Source: CANHCC01 sp040381555 (GTDB lineage: Bacteria; Bacteroidota; Bacteroidia; J057; RFSG01). From it: DNA of 25,798 nt. The stretch spans positions 1 to 25,798 of the forward strand of contig JBEIHC010000034.1 of NCBI GenBank assembly GCA_040381555.1, in the 5' to 3' direction. Both the position numbers and the translations under genes were made by a program. The first letter of the stretch is position 1, and every line of letters begins with the position of its first letter. Below the pieces are notes generated by a model. That model was given only the letters and a program-made list of their open reading frames with translations. It was not told the origin of the DNA and searched no databases. Below, in pieces: positions 6,953-15,025 of this stretch.

Positions 6953-8143
6953 ATGCAGATTCGTACGATTCATTTATTGCCACCCTTCGCTCTCCTGATC
7001 CTAACCCTAGTGGGCTTAAACCGTTTGAATGCCCAACAATTGCCCGGACAAAATGCTTGGTTTATTGAACCAACTTCAGGAGTGACAATCGATGCCAGTA
7101 GCCTGGCAAAAGAACAAAGTTCTGGCAGTGATTGGTGGACAGGCTCCGAAATGAAAGTAAACTACAGCCAGCTAAATCAGGATGATAGACATGTAATTTA
7201 CATGCTCAATTCCAGATTCCCCTATACAGGTAAAAATGACTTAAAAAGTGCCACTGTGGGTTTCAATCGTATCATCGATGAAATGGGAACGGAATACAAT
7301 TTCTGGCCTACCTCCCAAATGATGGTGGACACTATCTACCTTTGGATAGGCCATGAAAACAACAGCAATAAAAATGATACCCTAATACTCGATGTTTTGC
7401 ATACAGATTCCTTGACCGGATACCCAACACAAGAGTTCCTAAATTATCGCACTATCATTACAGACAGAAGCATTACCAACCCTACCGTAAACGACTGGAG
7501 ATTTGGTGCGTCAGTGATTAAAATTCATGCCGGAAATCTGGTAGGCATGAATCGTAAGTTTGCGGTAAGAGTCCGATATTATGGATCTTTCTTGGATACT
7601 TTTGGTGTGGTGATGGGCTTTCATAATGAAGGAGCTTGTACCAATCCTGCTTTACAAAGTCCGGCTGTTTCAACGCTTGCTTCCAACTATTACCCCAACA
7701 CCTATCGGGATTTGACAGATGTGGCGGCAATTTATCCTACCCCTGCTGGAAAAGACCTTTTTCGGGATTGCAACAACAACTCTGCAATAGACACACTTCA
7801 AAGAGAATGGCATCTTCAACAAAACATGAATCTATGGGTGCTTCTGCGATATGATAGTTTGAGTATGGTGGGAGCAAATAGAGCGTCTGATTGGGGCTCC
7901 TCTCAAGTGAAATTGTATCCTAATCCAGGGAATGGAAGGATTTATTTAAATTATACGGGGAAGGACGAACTTCAGGAATGGGTAATCAGAGACCTGCAGG
8001 GAAGAATCGTTTTTCAACAGCCAATAATAGACTCTGACAAGAATCATTCTTCAGCTGATTTATCCTATTTAATTCCCGGTATTTACTTGGCGGAACTGAA
8101 AACTTCCATTGGGTTTGAATATGCGCGCTTAATTGTTCGGTAG
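6953..8143 (+). CDS. Secreted protein with type IX secretion C-terminal sorting domain
   Basis: 396 residues. Residues 1-28 form a Sec signal peptide, cleaved near LNAQ. Residues about 318-396 (VKLYPNPGNGRIYLNY... WVIRDLQGRIVFQQ... YLIPGIYLAELKT... ARLIVR) match the type A Por/T9SS sorting domain, including YPNP, the DLQGR turn and PGIYL. Such proteins cross the outer membrane by the type IX system and are released or anchored at the surface. The central 290 residues (Trp/Tyr/Asn rich, mostly β by appearance) I do not recognise; a MINSRFPYTG-like segment recalls domains of unknown function found in other T9SS cargo. There is no catalytic motif. Alone in its transcription unit, since its neighbours are dinB upstream and a convergent stress protein. 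Confidence 0.85.
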   Translation: MQIRTIHLLPPFALLILTLVGLNRLNAQQLPGQNAWFIEPTSGVTIDASSLAKEQSSGSDWWTGSEMKVNYSQLNQDDRHVIYMLNSRFPYTGKNDLKSATVGFNRIIDEMGTEYNFWPTSQMMVDTIYLWIGHENNSNKNDTLILDVLHTDSLTGYPTQEFLNYRTIITDRSITNPTVNDWRFGASVIKIHAGNLVGMNRKFAVRVRYYGSFLDTFGVVMGFHNEGACTNPALQSPAVSTLASNYYPNTYRDLTDVAAIYPTPAGKDLFRDCNNNSAIDTLQREWHLQQNMNLWVLLRYDSLSMVGANRASDWGSSQVKLYPNPGNGRIYLNYTGKDELQEWVIRDLQGRIVFQQPIIDSDKNHSSADLSYLIPGIYLAELKTSIGFEYARLIVR

Positions 8144-8424
8144 TTTTTAGGATCAATGATTCCCGTTATTCCCTAGTTGTATTGACTATTCAATGATTGG
8201 GGTCGAAGTTATTACACTCCTTTTAAAAATTTAGTGAGCCTTCCTTAATTATTGCAAAGCAATCAATTTACCCTAACTAGACTTTTTCCCTGATCCCAAA
8301 ATTGTAGAAAGTTACCTGAATACTTTTCTTCCAATCTCGTTCCGCTCCTACTCTGTATCTTTCCTCCATATTATCTGGACAATGCAAGCTAGGCATTGAG
8401 AATACATGAATAAACACCTTTCCT
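8144..8424. other. Convergent intergenic stretch
   Basis: Lies between the T9SS-protein stop and the stop of the minus-strand Usp gene. It holds a small hairpin ATTGC-AAA-GCAAT (8251-8263) without a strong T run, and a fragment TTTACCCTAA (8268-8277) like the core of the GTTTACCCTAAAC palindrome. No gene seen. Confidence 0.5.
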
Positions 8425-9240
8425 TTACAAAGAGGTAGTCAGTAAAGGAATAGAATAATTTGGTGCGATTTCCTTCCCATACATCTGCCGAACCATCCTT
8501 TCAAAAAACTCCTCATTATGAATACCTAATGATACTAAATCAGGATGATCACTTTTAATATAGAGCTGCATAGCTGCTGCTAAGTCATCCGATTCCGAAT
8601 AATATTTATGAATATTCTGATATTTGAAAATATTGCGTTTATGAGAGAATACCGTCGCAGAGGTCTCTGGGCTATCTTCCTGTTTTTTACTTCGAGGCCT
8701 CAGAATTTTTATTTCGGCATTATAATACTCCGCTACCTTCACAATGGTGTTAAAGTTAGTATTCTCCGTTCGGGCATTATGATTGGTATAAACAATTTTA
8801 TGTATTGGTCGATAGACTGAATTCTCAGGAATGGAAAGAACTGGAATCGGAGACCTCAGAATCATCTCTAGAGTATTGCGACCAACCATACTCTTCGGAT
8901 TCTGCCCTTCTCCTTTGAACCCCATTACGACGAAGGATATCTTATTTTTCGTTCCATATCGAATAATCTCGTCCACAACCCTTCCATGCACAATCCGAAT
9001 ATCTATCTCCGGCATCTGATCTGCCCCATATTCTGCTCCCATTTTCTCCTGAAGTGCCTTCATTCGAACATTGGCCAGCTCTTCCTTCTTCTTACTCTTA
9101 CCCATCATAAACATTCCTGTTTTACAAACATGAAACAGAATCAACTTCGCTCCATGCCGATGGGATAATTGAATCGCATATCGTAAGGCACTCTCAGACT
9201 CCAATGAAAAGTCAGTAGGCACTAAAAACTTTGCAAACAT
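8425..9240 (-). CDS. Tandem universal stress protein (two UspA domains)
   Basis: 271 residues from the ATG at 9240. The longer frame adds only MFFFFLQKY, and UspA proteins start directly at the MFAKFLVPTDFS strand. Domain 1 (residues 1-140) ends with the nucleotide-site pattern MGFKGEGQNPKSMVGRN, which keeps G-x2-G-x9-G but has Arg-Asn where ATP-binding Usps have Ser/Thr-Val. Domain 2 (about 145-271) is diverged: it begins RPIHKIVYTNHN and lacks the glycine motif, so it probably does not bind ATP. Usp proteins are cytoplasmic and help in starvation or stress survival by poorly defined means. Single-gene unit with a good promoter at 9342-9373. Confidence 0.85.
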   Translation of the reverse strand: MFAKFLVPTDFSLESESALRYAIQLSHRHGAKLILFHVCKTGMFMMGKSKKKEELANVRMKALQEKMGAEYGADQMPEIDIRIVHGRVVDEIIRYGTKNKISFVVMGFKGEGQNPKSMVGRNTLEMILRSPIPVLSIPENSVYRPIHKIVYTNHNARTENTNFNTIVKVAEYYNAEIKILRPRSKKQEDSPETSATVFSHKRNIFKYQNIHKYYSESDDLAAAMQLYIKSDHPDLVSLGIHNEEFFERMVRQMYGKEIAPNYSIPLLTTSL

Positions 9241-9341
9241 ATATTTCTGTAAAAAGAAAAAAAACATTCACCCCTGTTTGCAGAACCCAATCCTATTGGT
9301 TCTAATCGAGGTTTTACATTTATTAACAACCAAAACAGAAA

Positions 9342-9373
9342 CAAATATAAACAAACATTAAAGCATTGCCAAA
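9342..9373 (-). promoter_or_regulatory. Promoter of the universal stress protein gene
   Basis: Minus strand TTTG (9373-9370), 20 bases, TATATTTG (9349-9342): a full match to the Bacteroidota promoter form. The predicted leader is about 95 bases, longer than most in this window. Confidence 0.55.
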
Positions 9374-9421
9374 TTAACAATAAAAAAATAGAGTAAATCC
9401 ATATAAAAATCGAGAATAGTC

Positions 9422-9449
9422 TATAAAAATATTTTATATAAAAATATTT
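9422..9449. repeat. AT-only 13-mer direct repeat
   Basis: TATAAAAATATTT twice in tandem with a 15-bp period. Lies upstream of the Usp promoter on the minus strand; could act as a bent or UP-like element, or be chance in an AT-rich region. Confidence 0.4.
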
Positions 9450-9595
9450 ACAATAAAACAAAACATACTCTTCATCCCAAGGTATCCTTCCCTTGACATC
9501 ATGAATACAAACAAGGCAACCTACCCAATAATTAGACCACCCATCCTTGAATCAATCACAGAATCTGAGAGGTAGACTAAATTATCTACAATTTC

Positions 9596-11497
9596 TTACA
9601 GGTATATTTCCCCACCAGAAGCGACAAAATCTCGGGCTTTTTCTTCTAAGCCTTTCTTCAAAGCTTCAGCAGCATTTTCTTCCTGAATGGCATCAGCATA
9701 TTCCCGAACTTCCTGAGTAATTTTCATCGAACAAAAATGAGGCCCACACATAGAGCAGAAATGGGCAACCTTAGCATTCTCGGCAGGCAGGGTTTCATCG
9801 TGATACTCTCGAGCGGTATCTGGATCTAGGGAGAGATTAAACTGATCGTTCCAACGAAATTCAAACCGGGCTTTACTGAGCGCATTATCTCTGATTTGAG
9901 CACCTGGATGGCCTTTGGCTAAATCGGCTGCATGGGCTGCAATTTTGTAGGTAATTACCCCATCTTTCACATCCTTGCGATTGGGCAATCCCAGATGTTC
10001 TTTTGGCGTAACATAGCATAACATAGCACAACCAAACCAGCCAATCATAGCAGCACCAATACCAGAAGTGATATGATCATACCCTGGGGCAATATCCGTT
10101 GTAAGCGGACCAAGGGTGTAGAAGGGGGCTTCGCCGCATGTCTCCAGCTGCTTATCCATATTTTCTTTTATCAAATGCATCGGCACATGCCCAGGCCCTT
10201 CAATCATCACCTGCACATCATGCTTCCAAGCAATTTGGGTTAATTCTCCGAGTGTTTCCAACTCGCCAAACTGAGCAGCATCGTTGGCATCGGCAATACT
10301 TCCAGGCCTTAGTCCATCTCCCAGAGAGAAACTTACATCATAGGCTTTCATAATTTCACATATCTCCTCAAAATGGGTGTACAAGAAATTCTCCTGATGA
10401 TGAGCTAAACACCATTTCGCCATGATGGAACCTCCCCGAGAAACTATCCCCGTTACCCGATTGGCGGTTAAGGGCACATACCGCAACAAAACGCCCGCAT
10501 GTATGGTAAAATAATCTACCCCCTGCTCCGCCTGTTCTATAAGGGTATCTTTGAAAATCTCCCAAGTCAAATCTTCTGCTTTCCCATTCACCTTTTCCAA
10601 TGCCTGATAAATGGGTACGGTGCCAATAGGTACTGGAGAATTGCGTAAAATCCATTCTCTGGTTTCATGGATATTTTTCCCTGTGCTCAAATCCATTATG
10701 GTATCTGCTCCCCAACGGCAAGCCCATACCGCTTTTTCAACCTCCTCTTCAATGGAGGAACTAACGGCTGAATTTCCAATATTGGCGTTAATCTTCACAA
10801 GGAAATTTCTGCCTATAATCATGGGCTCTGATTCCGGATGATTGATATTGGCAGGGATAATGGCTCTACCGGAGGCTATTTCTTCGCGAACAAATTCCGG
10901 AGTGATCAATCCCTTGGGAGTGTTTGCACCAAAACTCTCGCCCGGGTGCTGGGGATTCAAAGCCAGCAATTCCTCCATTCTTTGATTTTCCCGAATGGCA
11001 ATGTATTCCATCTCCGGAGTGATGATTCCTTTCCGGGCATAATGCAGTTGGGTAACATTTGCTCCTGGCTTTGCCTTCAAAGGGTTGATTCGATGATGAA
11101 ACCGTAAGTCTTGCAAGGTAGGATCACTCAATCGATTGCGGCCATAGGCACTGGTCAACTCTGTTAGGCGTTCAACATCTTCTCTCCCTTCAATCCAAGA
11201 TTCCCTCAGGGGTTGAAGACCTTTTTTGATATCAATCGTGACGCTGGGGTCAGTATAGGGCCCGCTGGTATCATAAACCGTAACAGCAGGATTAGGAACA
11301 TTTTCAAAGGAATTATTTCTGGAAAAAGCTGCTGGAGAGGCAGAGACTTCAATTTCTCGCATAGCTACCTGAATCGGATGAATTTTCCCGGGCACAAAAA
11401 CCTTGCGGGATGCAGGAAATGGATCTGTTGTAATGCTCCTGTTTTCCAGATTCACACTGGTTTGATTACGATTCTTTTTATTATTTTCTGTATTCAT
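9596..11497 (-). CDS. thiC: Phosphomethylpyrimidine synthase ThiC
   Basis: 633 residues. Converts aminoimidazole ribotide to HMP-phosphate, the pyrimidine half of thiamine, by a radical-SAM reaction in the cytoplasm. The N-terminal ThiC-associated domain (from MREIEVSAS, about residue 50) precedes the barrel. Recognisable parts are TQLHYARKGIITPEMEYIA, NINHPESEPMIIGRNFLVKINANIGNSAV, GDGLRPGSIADA, EGPGHVPMH and TDIAPGYDHI. The C-terminal cluster motif CSMCGPHFCSM gives the Cx2Cx4C that binds the [4Fe-4S] cluster. Its ATG overlaps the trmB stop by 4 bp (ATGA), so it is translated as part of a trmB-thiC transcript. No other thi gene is nearby, and no THI-box (TPP riboswitch) is visible upstream. 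The 3' end has no clear terminator. Confidence 0.97.
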   Translation of the reverse strand: MNTENNKKNRNQTSVNLENRSITTDPFPASRKVFVPGKIHPIQVAMREIEVSASPAAFSRNNSFENVPNPAVTVYDTSGPYTDPSVTIDIKKGLQPLRESWIEGREDVERLTELTSAYGRNRLSDPTLQDLRFHHRINPLKAKPGANVTQLHYARKGIITPEMEYIAIRENQRMEELLALNPQHPGESFGANTPKGLITPEFVREEIASGRAIIPANINHPESEPMIIGRNFLVKINANIGNSAVSSSIEEEVEKAVWACRWGADTIMDLSTGKNIHETREWILRNSPVPIGTVPIYQALEKVNGKAEDLTWEIFKDTLIEQAEQGVDYFTIHAGVLLRYVPLTANRVTGIVSRGGSIMAKWCLAHHQENFLYTHFEEICEIMKAYDVSFSLGDGLRPGSIADANDAAQFGELETLGELTQIAWKHDVQVMIEGPGHVPMHLIKENMDKQLETCGEAPFYTLGPLTTDIAPGYDHITSGIGAAMIGWFGCAMLCYVTPKEHLGLPNRKDVKDGVITYKIAAHAADLAKGHPGAQIRDNALSKARFEFRWNDQFNLSLDPDTAREYHDETLPAENAKVAHFCSMCGPHFCSMKITQEVREYADAIQEENAAEALKKGLEEKARDFVASGGEIYL

Positions 11498-12204
11498 GAT
11501 TCTTTCTGACTAAGGTAAGGGGTATTCATATTTCCTGCAATATACCGAGAGAAGGAGATAGAGCTAGGAATTTCAAAACGCAAATAATGGATATTCTTGT
11601 TCCTTTGAAGAAACTTTTTCTCGAAAGAGGTCAGGAACTGGGCAATTTCAGCTGTTGGATGCTCCTGATGCAGGTTTTGAGAATAAAGTTGAGGGATAAT
11701 TTCAAAATTTTTCAGGGTCTCGAGCGTATAAGCCATTAGGGCGTCATTATCCGTTTTCAACTGCACTACCCCACCCGGCTTTAATATCTTCTGGAATCTG
11801 CTCAAGAAAGCAGGGTTCGTTAGCCTATGTTTTTCATCCCTATCTCGAGGAAATGGGTCGGGGAAAGTAAGCCAGATGGAGGAGATTGACTGAAGAGGAA
11901 AAACGGCTTCCAGTATTTCGGCATTCATCCGGAGAAAGGAGATATTGTGAATGCCCTGAAGTATTGCCAGATCAGCCCCACGGCAAAGTCTATCAGATTT
12001 TAAATCAATTGCAAAAAAATGAGAATCCGGATGTTGCTGAGCCAAACCCAAGGACAACTCTGCTTTGCCGCAACCGGGCTCAATATGTATAGGGGTATCT
12101 TTACCCAACCTCATCGCCCATTGGTCCTTGAAGGCTGCTGGATCTGCGATACAATTAGGAAGGCTATGAAACCGGTCATGCCTCTGTGCTTTTACTCTGC
12201 CCAC
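11494..12204 (-). CDS. trmB: tRNA (guanine-N7)-methyltransferase TrmB, GTG start
   Basis: 236 residues when started at the GTG at 12204. An upstream ATG at 12285 is also in frame, but a complete promoter (12223-12252) lies between them, and the protein from GTG begins VGRVKAQRHDRF, which resembles the usual MG+-K-+-F start of TrmB; the extra 27 residues look unrelated. Makes m7G46 in tRNA using SAM. Motifs: HIEPGCGKAELSLGLA (SAM loop), FFAIDLKSDR, IWLTFPDPFPRDRDEKHRL (the PDPWPK-like motif, with Phe for Trp), and a C-terminal TSFEKKFLQRNKNIHYLRFE that matches the family's substrate tail. Followed by thiC with a 4-bp overlap. Divergent from metK. Confidence 0.92.
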   Translation of the reverse strand: MGRVKAQRHDRFHSLPNCIADPAAFKDQWAMRLGKDTPIHIEPGCGKAELSLGLAQQHPDSHFFAIDLKSDRLCRGADLAILQGIHNISFLRMNAEILEAVFPLQSISSIWLTFPDPFPRDRDEKHRLTNPAFLSRFQKILKPGGVVQLKTDNDALMAYTLETLKNFEIIPQLYSQNLHQEHPTAEIAQFLTSFEKKFLQRNKNIHYLRFEIPSSISFSRYIAGNMNTPYLSQKES

Positions 12205-12222
12205 CTGAAATAATTTAAAAGA

Positions 12223-12252
12223 CAAAGGTACGAAGGAGAGTTTGCCCTGCAA
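12223..12252 (-). promoter_or_regulatory. Promoter of trmB-thiC
   Basis: Minus strand TTG (12252-12250), exactly 19 bases, TACCTTTG (12230-12223): full match to TTG-N19-TAnnTTTG. Predicted start near 12216 gives a leader of only about 12 bases before the GTG at 12204, and places the ATG at 12285 outside the transcript. It leaves no room for a riboswitch. Confidence 0.65.
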
Positions 12253-12350
12253 TATTCTTGTAGAAACCCGCGGTTTCAAAAGCAATGTATGAAACAGAAT
12301 CCCAAAAACCGGGTTGAAATAATCTACATTTAGGCATATTTCACTTAGCT

Positions 12351-12382
12351 TTTGTTTTTACGGGCACTAAATTGCAATTTTG
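12351..12382 (+). promoter_or_regulatory. metK promoter
   Basis: TTTG (12351-12354), 20 bases, CAATTTTG (12375-12382), one mismatch to TAnnTTTG. Gives a leader of about 22 bases to the ATG at 12411. No SAM riboswitch-like structure fits in that space. Confidence 0.5.
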
Positions 12383-12410
12383 CACCCATAATCATTTAAC
12401 TTTCAAATCT

Positions 12411-13727
12411 ATGTTAAATCTTTTCACCTCTGAGTCCGTATCGGAAGGACATCCCGATAAAGTAGCTGACCAGATTTCTGATGCTATACTGGATGCCATG
12501 TTAGCCCAGGATCCTCATTCTCGCGTTGCCTGCGAAACACTCGTTACCACAGGACAAGTTGTGGTTGCTGGAGAAGTAACTACAAAGGCCTTCGTAGATC
12601 TTCAAGATGTTATTCGCAAAACTATTGAGAGAATTGGCTATACAAAAGCCGAATACATGTTTGACTCAATGTCATGCGGTATTCTGGAAGCCCTTCATCA
12701 ACAATCTCCTGACATTGCTCAGGGCGTAAATGAAGGAGAAGGACTCGATAAAGAACAAGGTGCCGGCGATCAGGGTATGATGTTTGGATATGCCTCCAAA
12801 GAAACTCCTGAATACATGCCTATGGCTTTGGCTTTTTCTCATCGTCTGGTAAAAAAATTAGCAGACCTAAGAAAAGAAGGCAAAGTGATGAAATATCTTC
12901 GCCCAGATGCAAAATCTCAAGTTACCATTGAATACGATGCAAAAGGTAAACCCAAAAGAGTGCATACAATCGTAATCTCCACTCAACATGATGATTTTGT
13001 AAAACCTAAAGGAAATTCTGCAGCTGCTGTTAAAGCCGCAGAAAAAGCCATGCTGGATCAAATCACAAAAGATGTCAAAACTTTAGTAATCAATAAGGTG
13101 ATTGACGCCAAGATGTTGGATAAAAACACCATCATCCATGTAAACCCTACAGGATGTTTCATTATTGGTGGTCCTCATGGAGATACAGGTTTAACTGGTC
13201 GTAAGATTATTGTGGATACCTACGGTGGAAAAGGCGCACACGGAGGAGGAGCATTCTCAGGTAAAGATCCTTCCAAAGTAGATCGCTCTGCTGCTTATGC
13301 GGCTCGCCATGTAGCTAAAAACTTAGTTGCTGCTGGTGTTGCGGATGAAGTGTTGGTGCAGGTTGCTTATGCTATTGGTATTGCTCGTCCAGTTTCCATT
13401 ACAGTGAATACTTATGGAACTGCCAAAGTCAATAAAACCGATGCGGAAATTGCGGACCACGTTGCGAATATCTTCGACATGCGCCCGAAAGCCATTATTG
13501 ATCGCTTAGGGTTAAAAAATCCGATTTATTCCGAAACCGCTGCTTATGGCCACATGGGTCGTAAAGCTGAAATTCGTCCGATTGAAGTGAATTATGTCAC
13601 CATCAAAGAAGACGGAAAAGGCAAGCGCACAGAAATCCGTACCAAAGCTATCAAGAAAGTAAAATTCTTTGCTTGGGAAGATTTGGATTATGTGAATGCT
13701 GTAAAAAAAGCCTTCGGAATCAAGTAA
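12411..13727 (+). CDS. metK: S-adenosylmethionine synthase
   Basis: 438 residues from the ATG at 12411; the in-frame extension back to 12372 overlaps the promoter and lacks conservation, while MLNLFTSESVSEGHPDKVADQISDA is the standard MetK start. Makes SAM from methionine and ATP in the cytoplasm. Signature stretches: SEGHPDK, GAGDQGMMFGYA, GGPHGDTGLTGRKIIVDTYGG and GGGAFSGKDPSKVDRSAAYAAR, followed by the conserved C-terminal domain. It is somewhat longer than the E. coli enzyme (about 384), mostly by internal insertions and a C-terminal lysine-rich segment, as is usual in Bacteroidota. Monocistronic: own promoter, and a strong hairpin terminator 14 bases after the stop. Codon use is visibly more biased than in its neighbours, fitting high expression. 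SAM users nearby are TrmB and two other methyltransferases, but that may be coincidence. Confidence 0.97.
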   Translation: MLNLFTSESVSEGHPDKVADQISDAILDAMLAQDPHSRVACETLVTTGQVVVAGEVTTKAFVDLQDVIRKTIERIGYTKAEYMFDSMSCGILEALHQQSPDIAQGVNEGEGLDKEQGAGDQGMMFGYASKETPEYMPMALAFSHRLVKKLADLRKEGKVMKYLRPDAKSQVTIEYDAKGKPKRVHTIVISTQHDDFVKPKGNSAAAVKAAEKAMLDQITKDVKTLVINKVIDAKMLDKNTIIHVNPTGCFIIGGPHGDTGLTGRKIIVDTYGGKGAHGGGAFSGKDPSKVDRSAAYAARHVAKNLVAAGVADEVLVQVAYAIGIARPVSITVNTYGTAKVNKTDAEIADHVANIFDMRPKAIIDRLGLKNPIYSETAAYGHMGRKAEIRPIEVNYVTIKEDGKGKRTEIRTKAIKKVKFFAWEDLDYVNAVKKAFGIK

Positions 13728-13740
13728 TAAAATAATTTAT

Positions 13741-13777
13741 CCATAAAAAAGGGGAGTTTTACTCCCCTTTTTTATGG
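13741..13777. terminator. metK intrinsic terminator
   Basis: Perfect 17-bp stem (CCATAAAAAAGGGGAGT / ACTCCCCTTTTTTATGG) with a TTT loop, 14 bases after the metK stop; the T6 run forms the lower part of the 3' arm. Works in principle on both strands. Confidence 0.9.
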
Positions 13778-13782
13778 CCTAT

Positions 13783-13809
13783 TTTTATCGGGTGCTGCAC
13801 GCGATTATT
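13783..13809. repeat. REP-like palindrome, copy A (intergenic)
   Basis: TTTTATCGGGTGC, T, GCACGCGATTATT: arms match at about 10 of 13 positions. On the minus strand it shares 22 consecutive bases with copy C (GCGTGCAGCACCCGATAAAA plus AT) and most of the core with copy B. Sits between the metK terminator and the glycosyltransferase start. Confidence 0.75.
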
Positions 13810-13829
13810 CTAATTTGTAATTTTCGGAA

Positions 13830-15017
13830 ATGGATGCCCCGAAACCTCTTAGAGTATTGCGTATCATTACCCGAATGAATGTCGGGGGACCGTCCCGGCA
13901 AGTATCCCTGCTTTCAGGGATTCCCGGTTATGAAACATTGACGGTTTTTGGACAATGTGAATCGGGAGAAAAAGAAGATGCTCACCTGATCACAGAGTTA
14001 AAAGGAAATTGGAAACGAATCCATTCCCTCAAACGAAGCATTCGACCTTGGTCAGACCTTTCGACCCTCCTGAGTCTCATCCGGATTATCCTTCTTTTTA
14101 AACCGGATATCGTGCATACCCACACAGCAAAAGCAGGTATGATTGGTAGGCTGGCAGCTTGGCTTTGCAGGATTCCCATTATTATACATACCTACCATGG
14201 TCATGTTCTGGAAGGCTATTTCTCTCCTCAAGTTTCTTCGATTTTTAGATTCATTGAACGCTGGTTGGCAAAGCGCTCCAATGCCCTCATCCTGTTGAGT
14301 AATCTGCAGTGGTTCTCTATTACCGAAAAGCATCAAATTGGCAACCCTCAGAAAAACAGAATCATTCCTTTGGGTTTAAGGATTGAATCCTGGATAGAAA
14401 ATAATGCGTTCCCAAAACCTATCTGGTATCAAGAGCGTCAACTCAACCCCAATATTCGATATATCTCCTGGGTAGGCAGATTGACCGCCATTAAAAATCC
14501 TTTATTACTTATTGAAATTGCTCTGGAACTGCAGCAATTCAAAGACCTACCGGATTGGAAGATTCTGGTTGCTGGGGATGGGGAGTTGCGACCGGAGTTA
14601 GAGGCTGCTATTGAGTACCGGCAATTAGGTTCGGCCATACAATTACTTTCTTGGGAGGAAGACCTATTTTCTTTATGTCGGGCTTCAGAAATTGCCTTGT
14701 TAACCTCCAGGCAGGAAGGTACTCCCGTGAGTTTGATTGAAGCCATGGCCTGTGGAGTTCCCGTTGTAGCCACTTCGGTGGGGGGGATTCCAGATATTAT
14801 TCCTAAATCTGCCGGCCTACTGACTGAACCTGGAGATGCCCGGGCTTTAGCCCAACAGGTCAGGTATCTACTGCTCAACCCGGAAAAAAGAGCCCAATTG
14901 GGTGCTGCAGGGAGAAATGAGGCCCGAAAATTTACCGCTTCGAGATTAATACAGGATATTCAGAACCTATACGAGGAGTTTTTTTTATCGGGTGCAGCAC
15001 CCGATAAAAAACCTTGA
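13830..15017 (+). CDS. Glycosyltransferase family 4 (GT-B)
   Basis: 395 residues. N-terminal Rossmann domain with RITRMNVGGPSRQVSLLS and HTHTAKAGMIGRLAAWL; a linker; then the C-terminal nucleotide-sugar domain with SWVGRLTAIKNPLLLI and the EGTPVSLIEAMACGVPVVAT segment, whose E-x7-E spacing is typical of retaining GT4 enzymes. Likely adds a sugar to a lipid-linked glycan in exopolysaccharide or O-antigen-type synthesis, at the inner face of the membrane; donor and acceptor cannot be told. No other polysaccharide cluster genes adjoin it. Odd feature: its last residues (FFLSGAAPDKKP) are encoded by REP-like copy B, so the original C-terminus probably lay near LIQDIQNLYEE. A −7 box is not clear. 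Confidence 0.88.
   Translation: MDAPKPLRVLRIITRMNVGGPSRQVSLLSGIPGYETLTVFGQCESGEKEDAHLITELKGNWKRIHSLKRSIRPWSDLSTLLSLIRIILLFKPDIVHTHTAKAGMIGRLAAWLCRIPIIIHTYHGHVLEGYFSPQVSSIFRFIERWLAKRSNALILLSNLQWFSITEKHQIGNPQKNRIIPLGLRIESWIENNAFPKPIWYQERQLNPNIRYISWVGRLTAIKNPLLLIEIALELQQFKDLPDWKILVAGDGELRPELEAAIEYRQLGSAIQLLSWEEDLFSLCRASEIALLTSRQEGTPVSLIEAMACGVPVVATSVGGIPDIIPKSAGLLTEPGDARALAQQVRYLLLNPEKRAQLGAAGRNEARKFTASRLIQDIQNLYEEFFLSGAAPDKKP
14981..15011. repeat. REP-like palindrome, copy B (inside the 3' end of the glycosyltransferase gene)
   Basis: Perfect 15-bp arms TTTTTTATCGGGTGC (14981-14995) and GCACCCGATAAAAAA (14997-15011) around a single A. The T run is 5' and the A run 3' on both strands, the reverse of an intrinsic terminator, so it is not one. 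The gene stop codon follows 3 bases after. Confidence 0.9.
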
Positions 15018-15025
15018 GCCCATTT

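Larger units (their letters stand above)
9241..9595. other. AT-rich intergenic stretch with the Usp promoter
   Basis: 355 bp between usp and the end of thiC. Contents: the Usp promoter (9342-9373), a perfect 13-mer TATAAAAATATTT repeated with a 15-bp period (9422-9434 and 9437-9449) 50-75 bp upstream of it, and a weak hairpin GTAGA...TCTAC (9572-9589) just after the thiC stop. No gene is supported. Confidence 0.6.

Noticed and set aside
9222..9461. 79-residue Phe/Tyr/Ile-rich reading frame on the minus strand
   Set aside because: Composition reflects AT-rich intergenic DNA, it overlaps the Usp promoter and the Usp start, and has no family resemblance.
9562..9572. CTGAGAGG as a THI-box for thiC
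   Set aside because: It is downstream of thiC and on the wrong strand, and the rest of the TPP-riboswitch consensus is absent.
14438..14878. 146-residue reading frame antisense to the glycosyltransferase
   Set aside because: It is a shadow frame opposite a well-supported gene, with a low-complexity Ser/Arg-rich composition and no recognisable domain.
14981..15011. Intrinsic terminator of the glycosyltransferase gene
   Set aside because: The T run precedes the stem and an A run follows on both strands, and it lies before the stop codon. It belongs to a repeat family instead.
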